Positions 11,636 to 23,620 of a stretch of DNA of 64,000 nucleotides are shown here, one piece after another. The stretch is from Augochlora pura (lineage: Eukaryota > Arthropoda > Insecta > Hymenoptera > Halictidae): the NCBI RefSeq assembly GCF_028453695.1, contig NC_135774.1, positions 4,650,001-4,714,000 of the forward strand, in the 5' to 3' direction. The stretch's first letter is position 1. Every line of letters starts with the position of its first letter. The position numbers were made by a program, and so were the translations under genes. The notes under the pieces are model-generated. The model saw nothing but the letters and a program-made list of their open reading frames with translations. It had not been told where the DNA came from and ran no database searches.

Positions 11636-12453
11636 TGTAGAAGAATTTGTTAAATATTTTAAAAATTAAGGAAGTTGAAGAGGTTTAAAGTATACTTCGC
11701 CATTTAGTCAAAAATGGTTGTGTTTAAAAAAGTTTAAAGGTCATCATTATCAGATGGAGTTTTAATAACGATTGAACTTAATTACGAATGCACTTAATTA
11801 AAATGTTATCGATTCAGATAATTCAAAAGTTAAATCATGTTTTTATAGAAACATGAATTTTTTGTAACAGCAGACATAGCTTTGAAAAATTCGATGACCC
11901 GTTTTGAACCTTGCAGCATTCATTTTGTAATTGAACTCGCAGCTACAGTATCTATGTACATCGTTCTTCGAACACCCAGTTTTTTACCTGTATTTTTGCG
12001 CACAATACTACATTTTCCTGCATTTCGTCCTTCAAATATGCAGCAACCGTTATATTTTCGTTTTGCTTTTGTCACAATTGGAGTACAGGCAATAACCATA
12101 GATACTAGTTTCGGTAAACTTTTTCTAGTTTTCATTTTAGACTACAGTGACATCGCACAGAAATTCGAAGTATAGTCATTTATCTCCAGTTTGCAAACAA
12201 AAATGGATAACTCCGGAAAAGGAGGTACGCCTTATATATTTATTGACTCCTAGTTACCAAACGAGCTAACGCTAAAAATGACAAGAGCGTATTGTCTTCT
12301 AGAGACTTTAACAAGTTGGGCATGCATAAATAAATGTACCGAGTTTTTCCTCATAGAAGCATTACTATAATCTCAATAAAGAATCTGAAATCTATCAAAG
12401 AAATAAGAATAGTACAATTTCATAATTTTTCGAAGAAAAACAATGCAATCATC
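11636..12453. other. AT-rich non-coding stretch
   Basis: Overlapping open frames of 97 and 71 codons (11882-12175 plus; 11920-12135 minus) are not recognised and look like chance. Confidence 0.4.
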
Positions 12454-12684
12454 TTAATACTTTACCGACCGGTAGCCTATAAATCGGTTTTTTACTTCGA
12501 CCGATAGTCTATGAATCGGTTGTCATAGCAACCAATAATTTGCTATTTATTATACCTGTTTATTATTAAATGTCTTTTACGATGGATAAAATAAATAAAG
12601 TAGATAAAATAAATATTGTTTAATGCTAATGTTATGAAAATATAAAAAGGTTTACGGCCGAATGAATGGTGGGTAAAGTGTTTA
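12454..12684. mobile_element. TTAA-type MITE (family C), shorter copy
   Basis: The left end is TTAATACTTTACCGACCGG. The right end, inverted, reads TAAACACTTTACCCACC, so the right TTAA has decayed. Internal words (AGCCTATAAATCGG, TTGTCATAGCAACCAATAAT, AATATTGTTTAATGCTAATG) recur in the same order in the element at 18692-19254, which proves a shared family. No coding capacity. Confidence 0.7.
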
Positions 12685-12955
12685 CACATTAACAATGGAG
12701 AACTGAAACTTAGTGTTTTCTGGCAGTTAAATACGTGTGATTTCTAAACAATTAAAATTCTATTTCATCCAAATCACCCGTCGTATTAGAAAATGTAGTA
12801 AAAATGCTCCGTCGTTAGTACGTTGATACAACGAAACGATCGCCTTAATTTCATTGTTCCAAAGTCAGAGTACATCTTAAATAATAAAACGATTGGCAGG
12901 GATACAATTTTGTGTAGCAATTTATGACAAACTACATCGATTCACCTAGTACATT

Positions 12956-13392
12956 GTAACGCCGCGAATCTAACGCGTCGAAATATTTGTGTGGACTTGC
13001 GCGATCCTTTACACAGGTTTACTCACTGACGCGTAGAAATCTTCTCTCGGCGTCGCAGATAGCGACGAGATGTCTGCAAAGAAAGAATGAAAGACTAAGC
13101 GAGAGAGAATTTCAGAGGAGGCTAGACAGCTCTTGTGCGTGTCGCTTTGTGATAAATACCAACCAGGGAGCTAGTGAACGAGAGTTAGGAAACGAGGCTT
13201 CTGGAGAAGATTCGCGTAATGTTACGCTACTGTTCGCGTGACGAGTCGGCTACCGATTGAACCAAATATTATTTAGTGTGTAATAAACGCAATAAATAAT
13301 GCTTATTTATAGAGGAGTAAGTGTAATAAATAAGACTGTAGGAGAGTAAACGATAGGATGAACGGGATTTCTCTGAAATTACTACGTATACA
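12956..13392 (+). mobile_element. Possible solo LTR (Ty3/gypsy-like)
   Basis: The block begins TGTAACGCCGCGAATCTAAC and is GC-richer for about 290 bp. It carries AATAAA-type signals near 13280-13335 and may end at GTATACA near 13392. TGTAAC...(G)TTACA-like ends and an internal poly(A) signal are typical of gypsy LTRs. I could not find a matching target duplication, and no internal retroelement sequence lies on either side, so the call rests on overall shape. The 84-codon frame inside is not taken as a gene. Confidence 0.35.
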
Positions 13393-16133
13393 GTAACTTC
13401 TCCCCAAATTGTTCCTCCGCTTGTAAAAAAAAATGGACAATTTCAGGACAGGGGATGCGATTATTCGAGTATCGCGGCTCGTTTTTATAGTTGTTGAGAA
13501 TCGGCGACTGTATATACGATATAAATAATTTCATTTTACATTTTACATTATCAAAATGAAATATTTATTTCATGCTTTAGCTGTGAATTATCGAAATAAA
13601 ACATTTTATTTACGAAAATTTGGTGTATTACCTCAAGTATTATCTTATTTAAATTGTGAAGAATCTATTACTTAAAATAATATTTTAAATATTTTCTCTA
13701 TAAATATTACTCTACTCTGGTTATCATTGACTTTTATACTTAGTAAACTATATACGAAATCTTCAACACGAGATTGAATCGTTAGATTCGTTTTAATTTA
13801 ATATCGCGCCACTTTTTCTTCAGGAAATCCACAAAATAAATTGTACAACAAAATTTTCATGCATCCTTTATAGAAATGATTTTCAAAAATGTAAAAGATA
13901 ATATTTTCGGTGATCGATTTCGACAAAGAAGATTCCCAGAAATATGTAGTGTTATAGCAGTCATGTTAGCTAAATAAATCGATTAAATGACGACACGAAC
14001 AACGGTAACGCTAAAGAGCACCTCAAAAATAGTATCATTCACGTCGACAAGCATGAACAGAAATTGTGATTAAAACTTTCGATGCAATGTTCCAGTTGAC
14101 CAATTTTGCTCGCGTTGAACGAGCAATATGGTTTGAATTCCAAATGTTTCGTACAGGACGTCACGACCATATTTGTGTCCCTATCGCTCTCATAACCTGC
14201 CAATCATACTCTCAATACTTCTCACTCTTAGTGTCGACGTAATTGGAGCGATGCGTCAGCCAAAGAAATCTGACATTACCCTGTCTAGCTGACCACAGTT
14301 ATCGGGAGAATACTGCATTTCGTACGCTAATTTCAGAATTTATAAAAACCCTACAACATGAAACAAATTAGCCGCATAATCGTTCTTATTATGTCTGGGT
14401 TAAATTTATACTATAAAAAGTAATCTTCTTGTGATAAGAAGAGTGTCTTTCAAAAATTGCTTTGTCAAAAACGGTAAGATAATTCGATAAATATACGTAT
14501 ATATTTTTAATTTATACGTATTTATGTAATATTATAATTATACGTATTTTTAATTGTAAAACGAGTTTTGAAAAGAAACATAATTTAATATCAATCGTGT
14601 CAACATCTATTGTAAGAAACAAGTCACTGTAGTAATTTCTTCCTCGTTTAGCTTTCGCATTGTAACATTATGGTATAACGTTTAGAAAAATTATGGAGAC
14701 AAATATAATACTTTTGTTACACTATTTTCAACTTATAAAAATTAATAAAGCAAACGATTTATTTTGATTTAAGGAGATAGATCATTTTGATGCGATCGTT
14801 ATGTTTCTTCACCGCAAGAATCGGCATGTTAATGAGACGTATGTCTCTTAATTAGAAAGACGATCCGCATTTCAGGTTTGATGTTGAGATATTGAAACAA
14901 AAGCCACCGCTTTTCTGACTAGATTCTCTCGCTAGGTGAAAACGACTATATTTTTCCCTAGCGATGAAGTTAATCGTCCTTGTTAAACACAGCAGACTAT
15001 CCGAGCGGGTGGTGGTTCTGTATACGATCGGCTCGGCTGAATCTCATCGTGCAAGATGAAACAGTGTGCTTCTTAATTAAAAAGCCACGCGTTCACGCTC
15101 GATTCCGGTTTTCTTCCGGTACGCACGCAAAAGTTAATTCAGCCGCACGGTGCTCAATTTTCTGTAATTAACGCGGTGTTCCGGATAGAAGAGTTCCCAC
15201 GCATGTTACCCGCGCAAAATACCTCTATACACCCGTGTACCCCCGTATCCTACCTTCCTCCCCTTTCCAACGGTTCCTCATCGACTTCCCCTCTTTTCAC
15301 GACCGCTTGCCCCATCGACAAAATAAAAAAGGCAGAAATAGAAGAAATTCGCGTAGCCGGCTATAACTAACGGCGAGGTTCAATTTTAAATGGAACGCTG
15401 TGTGGACGCAGTTATTAACGAGAACAGAGGCCGGCCGGTTCTCCCTTTTAATTAGCTGGCATCCCCGCGGACGCGTTAAGAAGGAAATAACGTGGCCGGA
15501 CGCCGTCGCTCCTGTCAAACGTGTCCGAACGAGAATGTAAGCGGGTGTGATCGATCGGATGTCTCTGGAGCTTTACATTCGATACCGTTTCTATCCGGCC
15601 CCGATAAGCACCGGAGCGGATCTTTATTTCGAATAAAATCCAATTTTCCAAACTCGGCGAATAAAGAAATTTATCGGAGCCCTCGTCCTGCCAGCCGTCA
15701 AATATTTTTATATCATTCGACGACAGATGCACGGGGACCAATCCCTGCCTTCTTCTTTCTTTTCCTGTTCCAACACTTCTTTAACTCTCCTACGGCGCAA
15801 AATGGGGCAAAGTGACAAAGTTGCGTCAAAGTTAATAAACTTTTGACAAAAATGAGATAATGCAATGATTTTTTTTATGTTTATCTTGAAGTGCTGTAGA
15901 ATAAACGAAAAATAGAGAAAATGTAGTATGAATGTTTTTTAATCACCAAAATTGATGTTAAACTTGAAATATTCCAACAAAATCGTTGTAACATAAAGTC
16001 ATAATTTGTAATGCTGTTATTTTTCGTAATTTAATTAATTACTGGTGGAAATATGTGTAACAGACATGTGTTTGATTGTGCAAAATTTCATTTTAAGAGT
16101 ATTCAATCTTCTTGACTTACATCACTGTTTATT
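13393..16133. other. Non-coding; GC-rich patch at about 14980-15800
   Basis: AT-rich, with ATACGTAT-rich simple sequence at 14490-14555. The GC-rich patch contains overlapping frames of 63-107 codons on both strands. None has a recognised domain or convincing splice pair. It may be a conserved regulatory block. Confidence 0.4.
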
Positions 16134-16338
16134 CATCGGGCATTCTTTGTAAGCCCGGGGGAATATTAATTGATAAATAAATCACGTAATATTAACGTTA
16201 GCCAGTATCGAATACTACGAACTATGTTATCTACTCATTTATTATCATTTTATTTATCTATTTATTTTTTCTATTTTAGCGGGCGCTCAAATGCGATAAT
16301 TCTGTAGACACCCCCGGGCATCTGATGTAAGCCCGATG
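16134..16338. mobile_element. 205-bp MITE with hairpins nested in its 28-bp terminal inverted repeats
   Basis: Both ends begin CATCGGGC and finish GCCCGGGGG when read inward, giving 28-bp terminal inverted repeats. Within each repeat GGGC...GCCC forms its own small hairpin, and the 11 bases inside the hairpin are flipped between the two ends. The right half (GCCCGGGGGT outward into a TAAATAGATAAATAAA tract) recurs at 30154-30260, and the terminal hairpin again at about 39583-39607. No coding capacity; superfamily unknown. Confidence 0.7.
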
Positions 16339-18483
16339 TCGCACCGTTATTTCCACTCTTTATTTCTGATATATATTTAGTGGAATTGTTGGTTTTATTG
16401 TTTATAGCTCGTAGGAGTATTCACCGATTGTATAGCTTGTCATCCTAAGATCACATAAGAATGTTAAAGAACATTATTTTTTTGTCATTTCATCCAATTG
16501 TAATCTTCGCAAACATTTTTGTCAACACTGCCTATTAAACTAGTCTGTCTAACAACACAGTATAAATGATGTTGTATGTTTGTATCTTTATGTTATCTAT
16601 CACAGACACTATATGTATACAGTTTTTTCATAACAATTATTCATATTTATTTATATGTTCATTTCACTTCGTCGTGGCCTCCAAATATTCAACGCATCTT
16701 CAAATTTAGCAATATATTTCAATTGTCATAAAAATTGTAATTTAAACAGCAAGTATTGTATATGCATGACGAGTATACTCGTCACAACAATAAATATTGC
16801 CATTTCTTCACGAATGTTGTATTCGCCAAAAATGAGTAAATGGTTAAACACGTTACATCGTCACAGTCAATTTCATTATCAGTCAGGTGAAAATGACCCG
16901 GCAACCGTAATCCGAAGCTAGCAGTGCATACGCGACAGAGACCAGACACGTAGGAATCCCAGCGAGAAAGGCTTTGCGCGAACTGCAGCAAGAGATAGGC
17001 GATCATGTCGTCCATTACCCCTTTCACGGTAGGGTGACTTTTAATCAGGATCGAACAAAAATCTGTTTGTCGACGAATCTATTGGGACCGTCTGGTAGCC
17101 GGGCCGGAAACGAATTCGCCGCGGAAGGAACCGGCTCTCAGGAATTCGATGAATCAAGGAATTTACAGGGACCCCGCCGGGACAGTCAGGGATTATTTTC
17201 ATTCCCGGAAATTCTACCGCCGCTAGGCTAGCTCCTTTTACCTTGGTCTCTCCCGCTCTGCCTCCCCCGAAATGCCCTCCGACCCACTCGATCTTTTCTT
17301 TCGCTCGCCCTCACCTTCGTTCCACGACGATCGCAATTATATTCGAAGTCGACCCGCCGCGCCGCCGCGAGTAAATATGTACCGAGAAGTGAGCGCGACG
17401 AGAGACAAAAGCATTTCCTCTGCTATAATCCGCGTTTATGAAAGAGAAACAAAGCGATGAAAGAAATTAAAGTAGACTTCAGCGAACGAGAACTGCTACG
17501 AACGAAAAGAGACAGACTCGGCCGCTCCGGCGGACGAGGGACGGGCGGGGCAGAGGTGCAGGAGCGACAACCGGAGGGAGAGGGAGAGGGAGAGAGAAAA
17601 AGTTCCCAACGGTCTGAAATTAGACCGACCGCTTCTTAGAAAATACAATAGCGTCGCGGACCGCCGCTGGTAACAGAGGGTGGTTGCGGGTTGACGTCGG
17701 CCAGGGCCAGGAGGGCGAAAGATACTCAACGTTAAGCGGCGGCCGACTACGATCGAAGCTTTTTAGGCTCGCAAAGTGCAAGCATGGGATATAAAACGCG
17801 CACTGGCTCGTAATAACCGGCTGCAGCCAATATGTACGAGTCCGGAAAGGTCAACGATCGTTCAAGCCCACGCAAAGATACTTTGAAAAGCCCGACCCCT
17901 ATCCTCCCTCGTTCGACAACCCCCGTTTTCCATGGAAATACCCGAACCGTCGAAAGTATGGCTGGTGAGTCCGGCTCGGGTCCGGTCATGATTGAATGAA
18001 ACGAAAATTGAGCCCCGAAAATTCGACTCTGCGTGCGTCCAGCATAATATTTGCGCTGGAAAATTGTTGGGCTCCGTATGTCGAAAAAGCATTGTTATTT
18101 CCTCAGACGGAGTAACGCGCGGCCTCCTTCAGGGTGAATTTCGAATACGGGATGAATGTTGTGGCGTTATCAATATTTAATTGCTGGAACCTAAGTCCGG
18201 GAAGACCTTAAGCCGATTGGGACAACTCGGACGTTTTCTTTGTACAGATCGTATTTGAAAAATCGTATGTTTGCCATGTGTGTCCAGGATATCCGCATAA
18301 ATTAATCGAACGTGATTAATTCGGTACTCTTATTACTCCTACTCCTTTACTTGTTAATTCTCAACCGCCCTTTGTGTGAAATTAATAAGTAATGAAGAAA
18401 TAAGCTATTCTTTAGATTTCCATTTTGGGTTTCCATTTTCAAAGAAGCGATTTGCCGATTTCATTATTTACCCTTCCATCTCG
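16339..18483. other. Non-coding; perfect 18-bp palindrome at 16767; GC-rich patch at about 16930-18180
   Basis: TGACGAGTATACTCGTCA (16767-16784) is a perfect palindrome. The GC-rich patch that follows has a GGGAGA simple repeat at about 17574-17596 and overlapping small frames on both strands. GATATAAAACGCGC near 17788 resembles a TATA box but no downstream gene is visible. I see no supported exon. Confidence 0.4.
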
Positions 18484-18501
18484 TTAACGCTTTGCACTCG
18501 A
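18484..18501 (+). mobile_element. Solo terminal repeat of TTAA family B
   Basis: TTAACGCTTTGCACTCGA differs by one base from the 18-bp terminal repeat of the intact element at 21034-21279. No inverted partner is found in the next few hundred bases, so this is a truncated remnant. Confidence 0.55.
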
Positions 18502-18691
18502 ATCTATTTAACCTCCGCGGCGCAGATATTTTTTCTGATCTAATATCTTCATTCCATGCTATTGTTTTCATTTCATTTTTATGAAACTAAGTGCATTTAC
18601 TCTCACTATGTTTCCATTGTTAGAAATTTATTAATCCTAAACAAGTTTAGAAATGGAGCTTCCGTTACGAGTTATAATACGACGAGCTTTA

Positions 18692-19254
18692 TTAACACTT
18701 CACCGACCGCCAGCCTATAAATCGGCATTTTCCTCCATCCCGTAGCCTGTGAAACAGTTGTCATGGCAACCAATAATTCGCTGTCTATTATTGAGTTAAA
18801 AGTGTTAGACATTCTTCTAAATTGTTCCAGGTACATAGAAATCCGCGCTAAATACAAAATTAAACTAAACCTCCATGATAACCTTAATAACAGCAAGCAA
18901 ATAACTCAAGTTAACTCATTCCTGAAAGATTCAAGCCTCTACAGTAAACTCTAATATCCCCAATTAAAAGTCGTCGATAATAACCGCAAGTGTAGTTGAT
19001 GCGACGTCAAATACTAGTTAAAAAAAAGGGAAAAGTGTTAGATTATACTACTATGAGCTCCAATATTATTATATAATTTTTTTATTTATATTTTTATTTT
19101 TATATTAAATACCTTTCGCGATGAATATAATAAATAAAATACAATAAATATTGTTTGATGCTAATGTTATGAAAGTATAAAAATGTTAGTAGATTTAATT
19201 ATCCTATAATAACAGAAATGTATACGACCGACTGACCGGTTGGTGAAGCGCTAA
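18692..19254. mobile_element. TTAA-type MITE (family C), longer copy
   Basis: The left end is TTAACACTTCACCGACCG. The right end, inverted, reads TTAGCGCTTCACCAACCGG. It shares ordered internal words with 12454-12684 but carries about 330 extra bases in the middle, so it is either a less deleted family member or has a nested insertion. The 63- and 74-codon frames within have no recognised domain. Confidence 0.7.
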
Positions 19255-21033
19255 CGCCTGAACATCGCCAGTTGAATGCAAGGGGTTCATTTTCTACCAC
19301 TGTGTTAACTTGATATTGGAAGAACGGATTCACGTGCAGAAATGGGGAACTATTGAAAGTTATTAATAATAAATTAAAATTTGTAGAATTCTTAGATATA
19401 TGAAGATTTTTGTTCAAACGTAAAATGTTAAAATTCTCTAATATAATAAATATTATAGCATCGATATTAAAAAATCAATGCTGCCACTTATCCGTCAGAG
19501 ATAATAATACAAAAAACGTATGATTATAGCTATTCACGATTTGCCATTGTTATCAACTTTTGGTAACTTTTAATAATTATATCACACGTTAATATAGTTT
19601 TCATATTTTCTGTATAATGCTTTTAGCATCTATATCATTTTTTTCATTTTATGTGTTTATTTTATTATATGTTTACTTCATAGAAATTACTCTAATTACG
19701 TAAAAATCGTTGTTGTCGAGGAGACCGATTTTCGAAAAGGATGAAATTCAACCTAAACAACATGGTTATTCAATTGCGACGTTCTTAGTAGCATCAATGT
19801 TTATAAATATTAATTGTATTATGCCGTTATTCGCCAGTTATAGTCAGACGAGTTCTGTGGGATGCAATCAATACTGCACCATCCTCAACGTTTCCAACAA
19901 AATAGAGACGCTAACCAGTCGTACTCAAAGGCACGCACATCCGAGGAACGTTCAAAACCAATTTTTTTTTAAATGAACCAACGTACAAAAAAATTGCATT
20001 CGATATTCAAACATGGAAAAATCAGCAAAAAACAGAGAATGGTCAGAATGAAAAAGTTTCATTTCACATATTCGATTGACTTAAAAAAAGAAACTTCTGC
20101 TGCAAAAAAACTGTCAATATGAAACAGTTCGCTCGTTGAATAATTTTTCAGTGCGACACTGATAGTCGAGTCAACAGAAAGCTTAACAACTTTTAATTAG
20201 TTTGTTCAAAAGCACTGGTTCTTCGTAAGTGAGCAACGCTGGCCTAATTTTTTTTTAACTCCTTCATTAAAAACTAATTACTCTGTTCAGCAAATTTTAA
20301 CTCTTTTTTTCAGGATTTTAGACTTCGTCTGCGTTGAATAGAAATCCATAAAAGTTGAGAATTGAAATATAATTTGAGGAGTTTAATTATACCATGAACC
20401 GTTATATTTAGATTCACATTTTTATAAACCAATTCTGAAAACCTGAAATCGAATAAATTCTATTTCATGACTCGTTTCAGTAGTCGATGAAAAATAAATT
20501 TTAAATATGTAGATTGCGCACTTCATGCATTTATCAGAAAAGTGACCACCTGAAATGTCAGAGAAATGAACCATTGTCGATATACTAAATTCTGTCTGCT
20601 AAAATGATTAATGGAAAAACGAAACTCTTATATGGGTTTTCCTTTCTTACACGAGCTGCCGATTATTTGCGCCGTAGTGTACTTGTAATCTTCACAAGAG
20701 TACTAAATTAAATCATATTATCTCGTTTGATAGTTCCAAGCGTTAAACAAAATAAAAAAATTTACATCTTGTTTAACTTTCCTAAAATATAATACTTGTC
20801 CCGATTGGAGAATTTTACGAGACTTATATTTATTTAATGTTGTTTTATTTTAAAATATGTTGAATAAGTCTAACGTGGAATAGCAGGACTCTGTTCGTGT
20901 ATTTGATTCGGATGCTGTCGATGGTTCTCAGTTTCATAGGATTCTCTTTAGTTTATGTAGAAAAAGTACTTGTTAGACGTGCGTTAATGTAATATAACGG
21001 ATTAGATGAATGGAAATCGTACTATTACCTATT
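19255..21033. other. AT-rich non-coding stretch
   Basis: An 88-codon frame at 19710-19976 is not recognised. No element boundaries or RNA genes seen. Confidence 0.45.
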
Positions 21034-21279
21034 TTAACCCTTTGCACTCGAGTGGTGACTCTGAGGCACCACTGCAATTGTTACATCACATTCGAAAATA
21101 ATTTTTCTATTATAAAAACTTACATTGAAAAATTATTAAAAGTGTAACTGTTTTTGTGTGAGTTACAAGATTCAATTTCAATTGAACATAACCTCTTTAC
21201 CTTATAAAATGGAAATGTTACATGTCAGAAATGTTACTTTAGAATTACAGTTAAAATGGCTTCGAGTGCAAAGGGTTAA
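21034..21279. mobile_element. TTAA-flanked MITE, piggyBac type (family B), intact ends
   Basis: Perfect 18-bp terminal inverted repeats TTAACCCTTTGCACTCGA lie at 21034 and, inverted, end at 21279. TTAA is included at both ends. About 246 bp and non-coding. A subterminal CTCTGAGGCACCA motif follows the left repeat. Related pieces lie at 18484 and 25233. The intact ends suggest it is the youngest TTAA element in the window. Confidence 0.85.
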
Positions 21280-21478
21280 GGAAACATATATTTAAAATGT
21301 AAATGCAAACATCTCAATTCCGTGAGAAGCATGCTTCTTATAGATATCAGGTGATTGAGATAATTGTAAACATACGCGTACGTATAAGAAGTATATCGAA
21401 TGTAAAAGTAACATTAATAGCAATAATAAATAATAATAGTGGACTGACGTTGATTTAACAAAGATAGGCGATGATTGT

Positions 21479-21481
<3 letters not shown>

Positions 21482-21509
<28 letters not shown>

Positions 21510-21541
21510 ATAATGATAATAATAATAATAATAATAATAAT
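21482..21541. repeat. Microsatellite (AAC)n followed by (AAT)n
   Basis: AAC repeats run from about 21487 to 21510 and continue as AAT repeats to 21541. The minus-strand frames of poly-Ile/Val/Leu that cross it are artefacts of the repeat. Confidence 0.95.
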
Positions 21542-23309
21542 GAAAATAAATTTAATTAGAACTACAATAGTGTGATAGGATGTAACAATACGAATAAAAA
21601 TAAGAAACGATACATATATATAGTAAACTAAAATAATGCATACAGAAATCACAGTTGAACCGACCAAGATGAGTGAGATGGTACAGAAACCTCCATGTTC
21701 AGAAGATCGATGAGAGAGATCCCTCTACCCCAAGATAACCCTAGGACTCCAATAATCCTAAACAAGGGCAACGCAATCCTGGACAAACGTTGTAAAACAA
21801 AGCTAGACTAGTATATTAGAATACGACCGTAAAGTCGCAGATAGAAGAGGACAAGGGAAGCGGATCCTTGTGGAACGATTAAGTATAAAAATGGGGGTTA
21901 CATCGTGCATAATGGATCGAAACACTGATCAGGGAAATCAGCTGGATCTACACGGAATGAGTAATTACGGACACTGGATTAAACTTCAACGCTTGCCGAA
22001 CTTTGGCTCGCTGATCCTTGAAACTACCGCATACTGACCGAATTCATTAAAGTGCGGGAAAGTAACACGCCGGGATAACGGACACGGAAACAGGAGTGTC
22101 GGGTAGGGCGAAGGTGGGCACAAGAAGGAGGATGAGAGCAAGGTCCTTGAAGAGGCATTTCAGTAGTATCGAGGATCACGGCGATCGATCGCGGCGATAT
22201 GCAATGAAGATTCGACAATGGGTTCTCGAGTTACTCCGAAATGCCACCGTTAAACCGTCGAACGAACTTTTGCGCGAGCAATAGTTCGAGAGCCGTAATA
22301 TCGACTCCGATCCCCTCTATCCCTCTCGCTGGCGACCCCGTCCACCGCTCGGCCTCTCTTGCTCTTTCGTTCGAAGCTCACTTCCTGCACATTCAGCCGT
22401 GCGAATGTACCGGGCGAAACCTTGCGCTTGGTTAATTCGCGGACACCGCTGATAGCCCCGGTCTTCCTGTAAAATTGGAACCGAAATTCTTGCCTGTTCG
22501 TTCACGGTGTTGTTTCAGCCCACCATCCAGCGCGCTTCGCTTGTTGGCTAACTTGCTCCACCGTTTTCCAATCCTTTTCCCAGTCGAACTGTTGATAAAC
22601 AACTGTGTCGCGCGAATCTATTGACAAGTCCGTATACTCCGCGAAATATACTACAGGACTGATAATGTTTCCGGGATGAAATAGTGTCATTTTTTTTATC
22701 CAAATCAATTTAATGTAATGCAGACACGAAATCGATGTGAAACGGGGTTTTCGGCTTTATGTGCTTTGAACAACGGGAATTAATTATAATTCGATAGACA
22801 ATGTTACATTAGACTTACTTATGCAAAATGATCAAATAGGCAACTTTGTTTGAAAATATTGTAATACTAAACGTAAAGTAGAACTGAAAATGTGTACTCG
22901 TATATTTTTCTAATCTAACACAAGGAATATAGATAAAATGCCTATTTTTTAACAGAAAAACCAACTAATCAATTTAACATCTTAAAAATATTCGAATACT
23001 TTCGACCAATCTGAAAGCAGTTATTCCGCATATCATATTGGGACTACTGGAAAATTCTTTTCTGTTTTTAATGAAAGGGAATAATAAATTTACCATACAC
23101 CTAATAGTATCTACTAAACAATATAATTTTCTCCGTTGCTCGTAACATGTGGTCCATGTGATGACAATCTATAAATTTCTAAAATAATTTTCTAAAACTT
23201 GAAATGTGATTATTGAAGAGAACTTTCTAATATAATAACTAATATATACTTTTTCAAATGTCTGTGAATAAACTAAGGATATTCATACAACAATCTGCAC
23301 ATTAGACAA
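21542..23309. other. Non-coding; GC-richer patch at about 21990-22560
   Basis: The patch has several overlapping frames of 62-68 codons on both strands with no recognised domain. A regulatory or conserved non-coding role is possible; nothing more can be supported. Confidence 0.4.
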
Positions 23310-23620
23310 ACAACTTTTTTCTTTACAACAAATTTCTCCAGAGCATCGTTAACGACTTATTAATGAAAAACAATGACCAATGTGCAACGAGCTCCGCTGA
23401 TGCGAAGCGACCGAGCCAACGTAAGGGCGAAGCCCAGTTTCGCTCATTGGCTCAGCCGCCTCACGTCAGTGGTACTCGCCGCTCATTGGTTAGCGTTTTT
23501 CGTTAATAACTCGTTAACTATGCGTCGAAGAAAATTTTTGTAAAGAAAAATGTAGCTTGAAATTACCTAAGGTTCCTCCCACTTCCGGTTTGTTAAACTT
23601 TTTGGGGGCACCCTGTATAC
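23310..23620. mobile_element. Fold-back element ending in CACCCTGTATA
   Basis: The left arm (about 23314-23390: CTTTACAACAAATTTCTCC, CATCGTTAACGACTTATTAA, GAAAAACAATGACCAATG) is the inverted, diverged counterpart of the right arm (about 23482-23550: CTCATTGGTTAGCGTTTTTC, GTTAATAACTCGTTAAC). The loop is GC-rich and contains its own GAGCCAA/TTGGCTC inverted pair. The right side continues to GGGGGCACCCTGTATA. The left side seems truncated. No transposase. Confidence 0.65.

Noticed and set aside
17780..17800. TATA-box-like GATATAAAACGCGC
   Set aside because: No downstream exon, signal peptide or leader; a lone TATA-like word is not enough.
21292..21667. Minus-strand hydrophobic frames resembling membrane proteins
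   Set aside because: The Leu/Ile/Val runs are translations of the AAC/AAT microsatellite.
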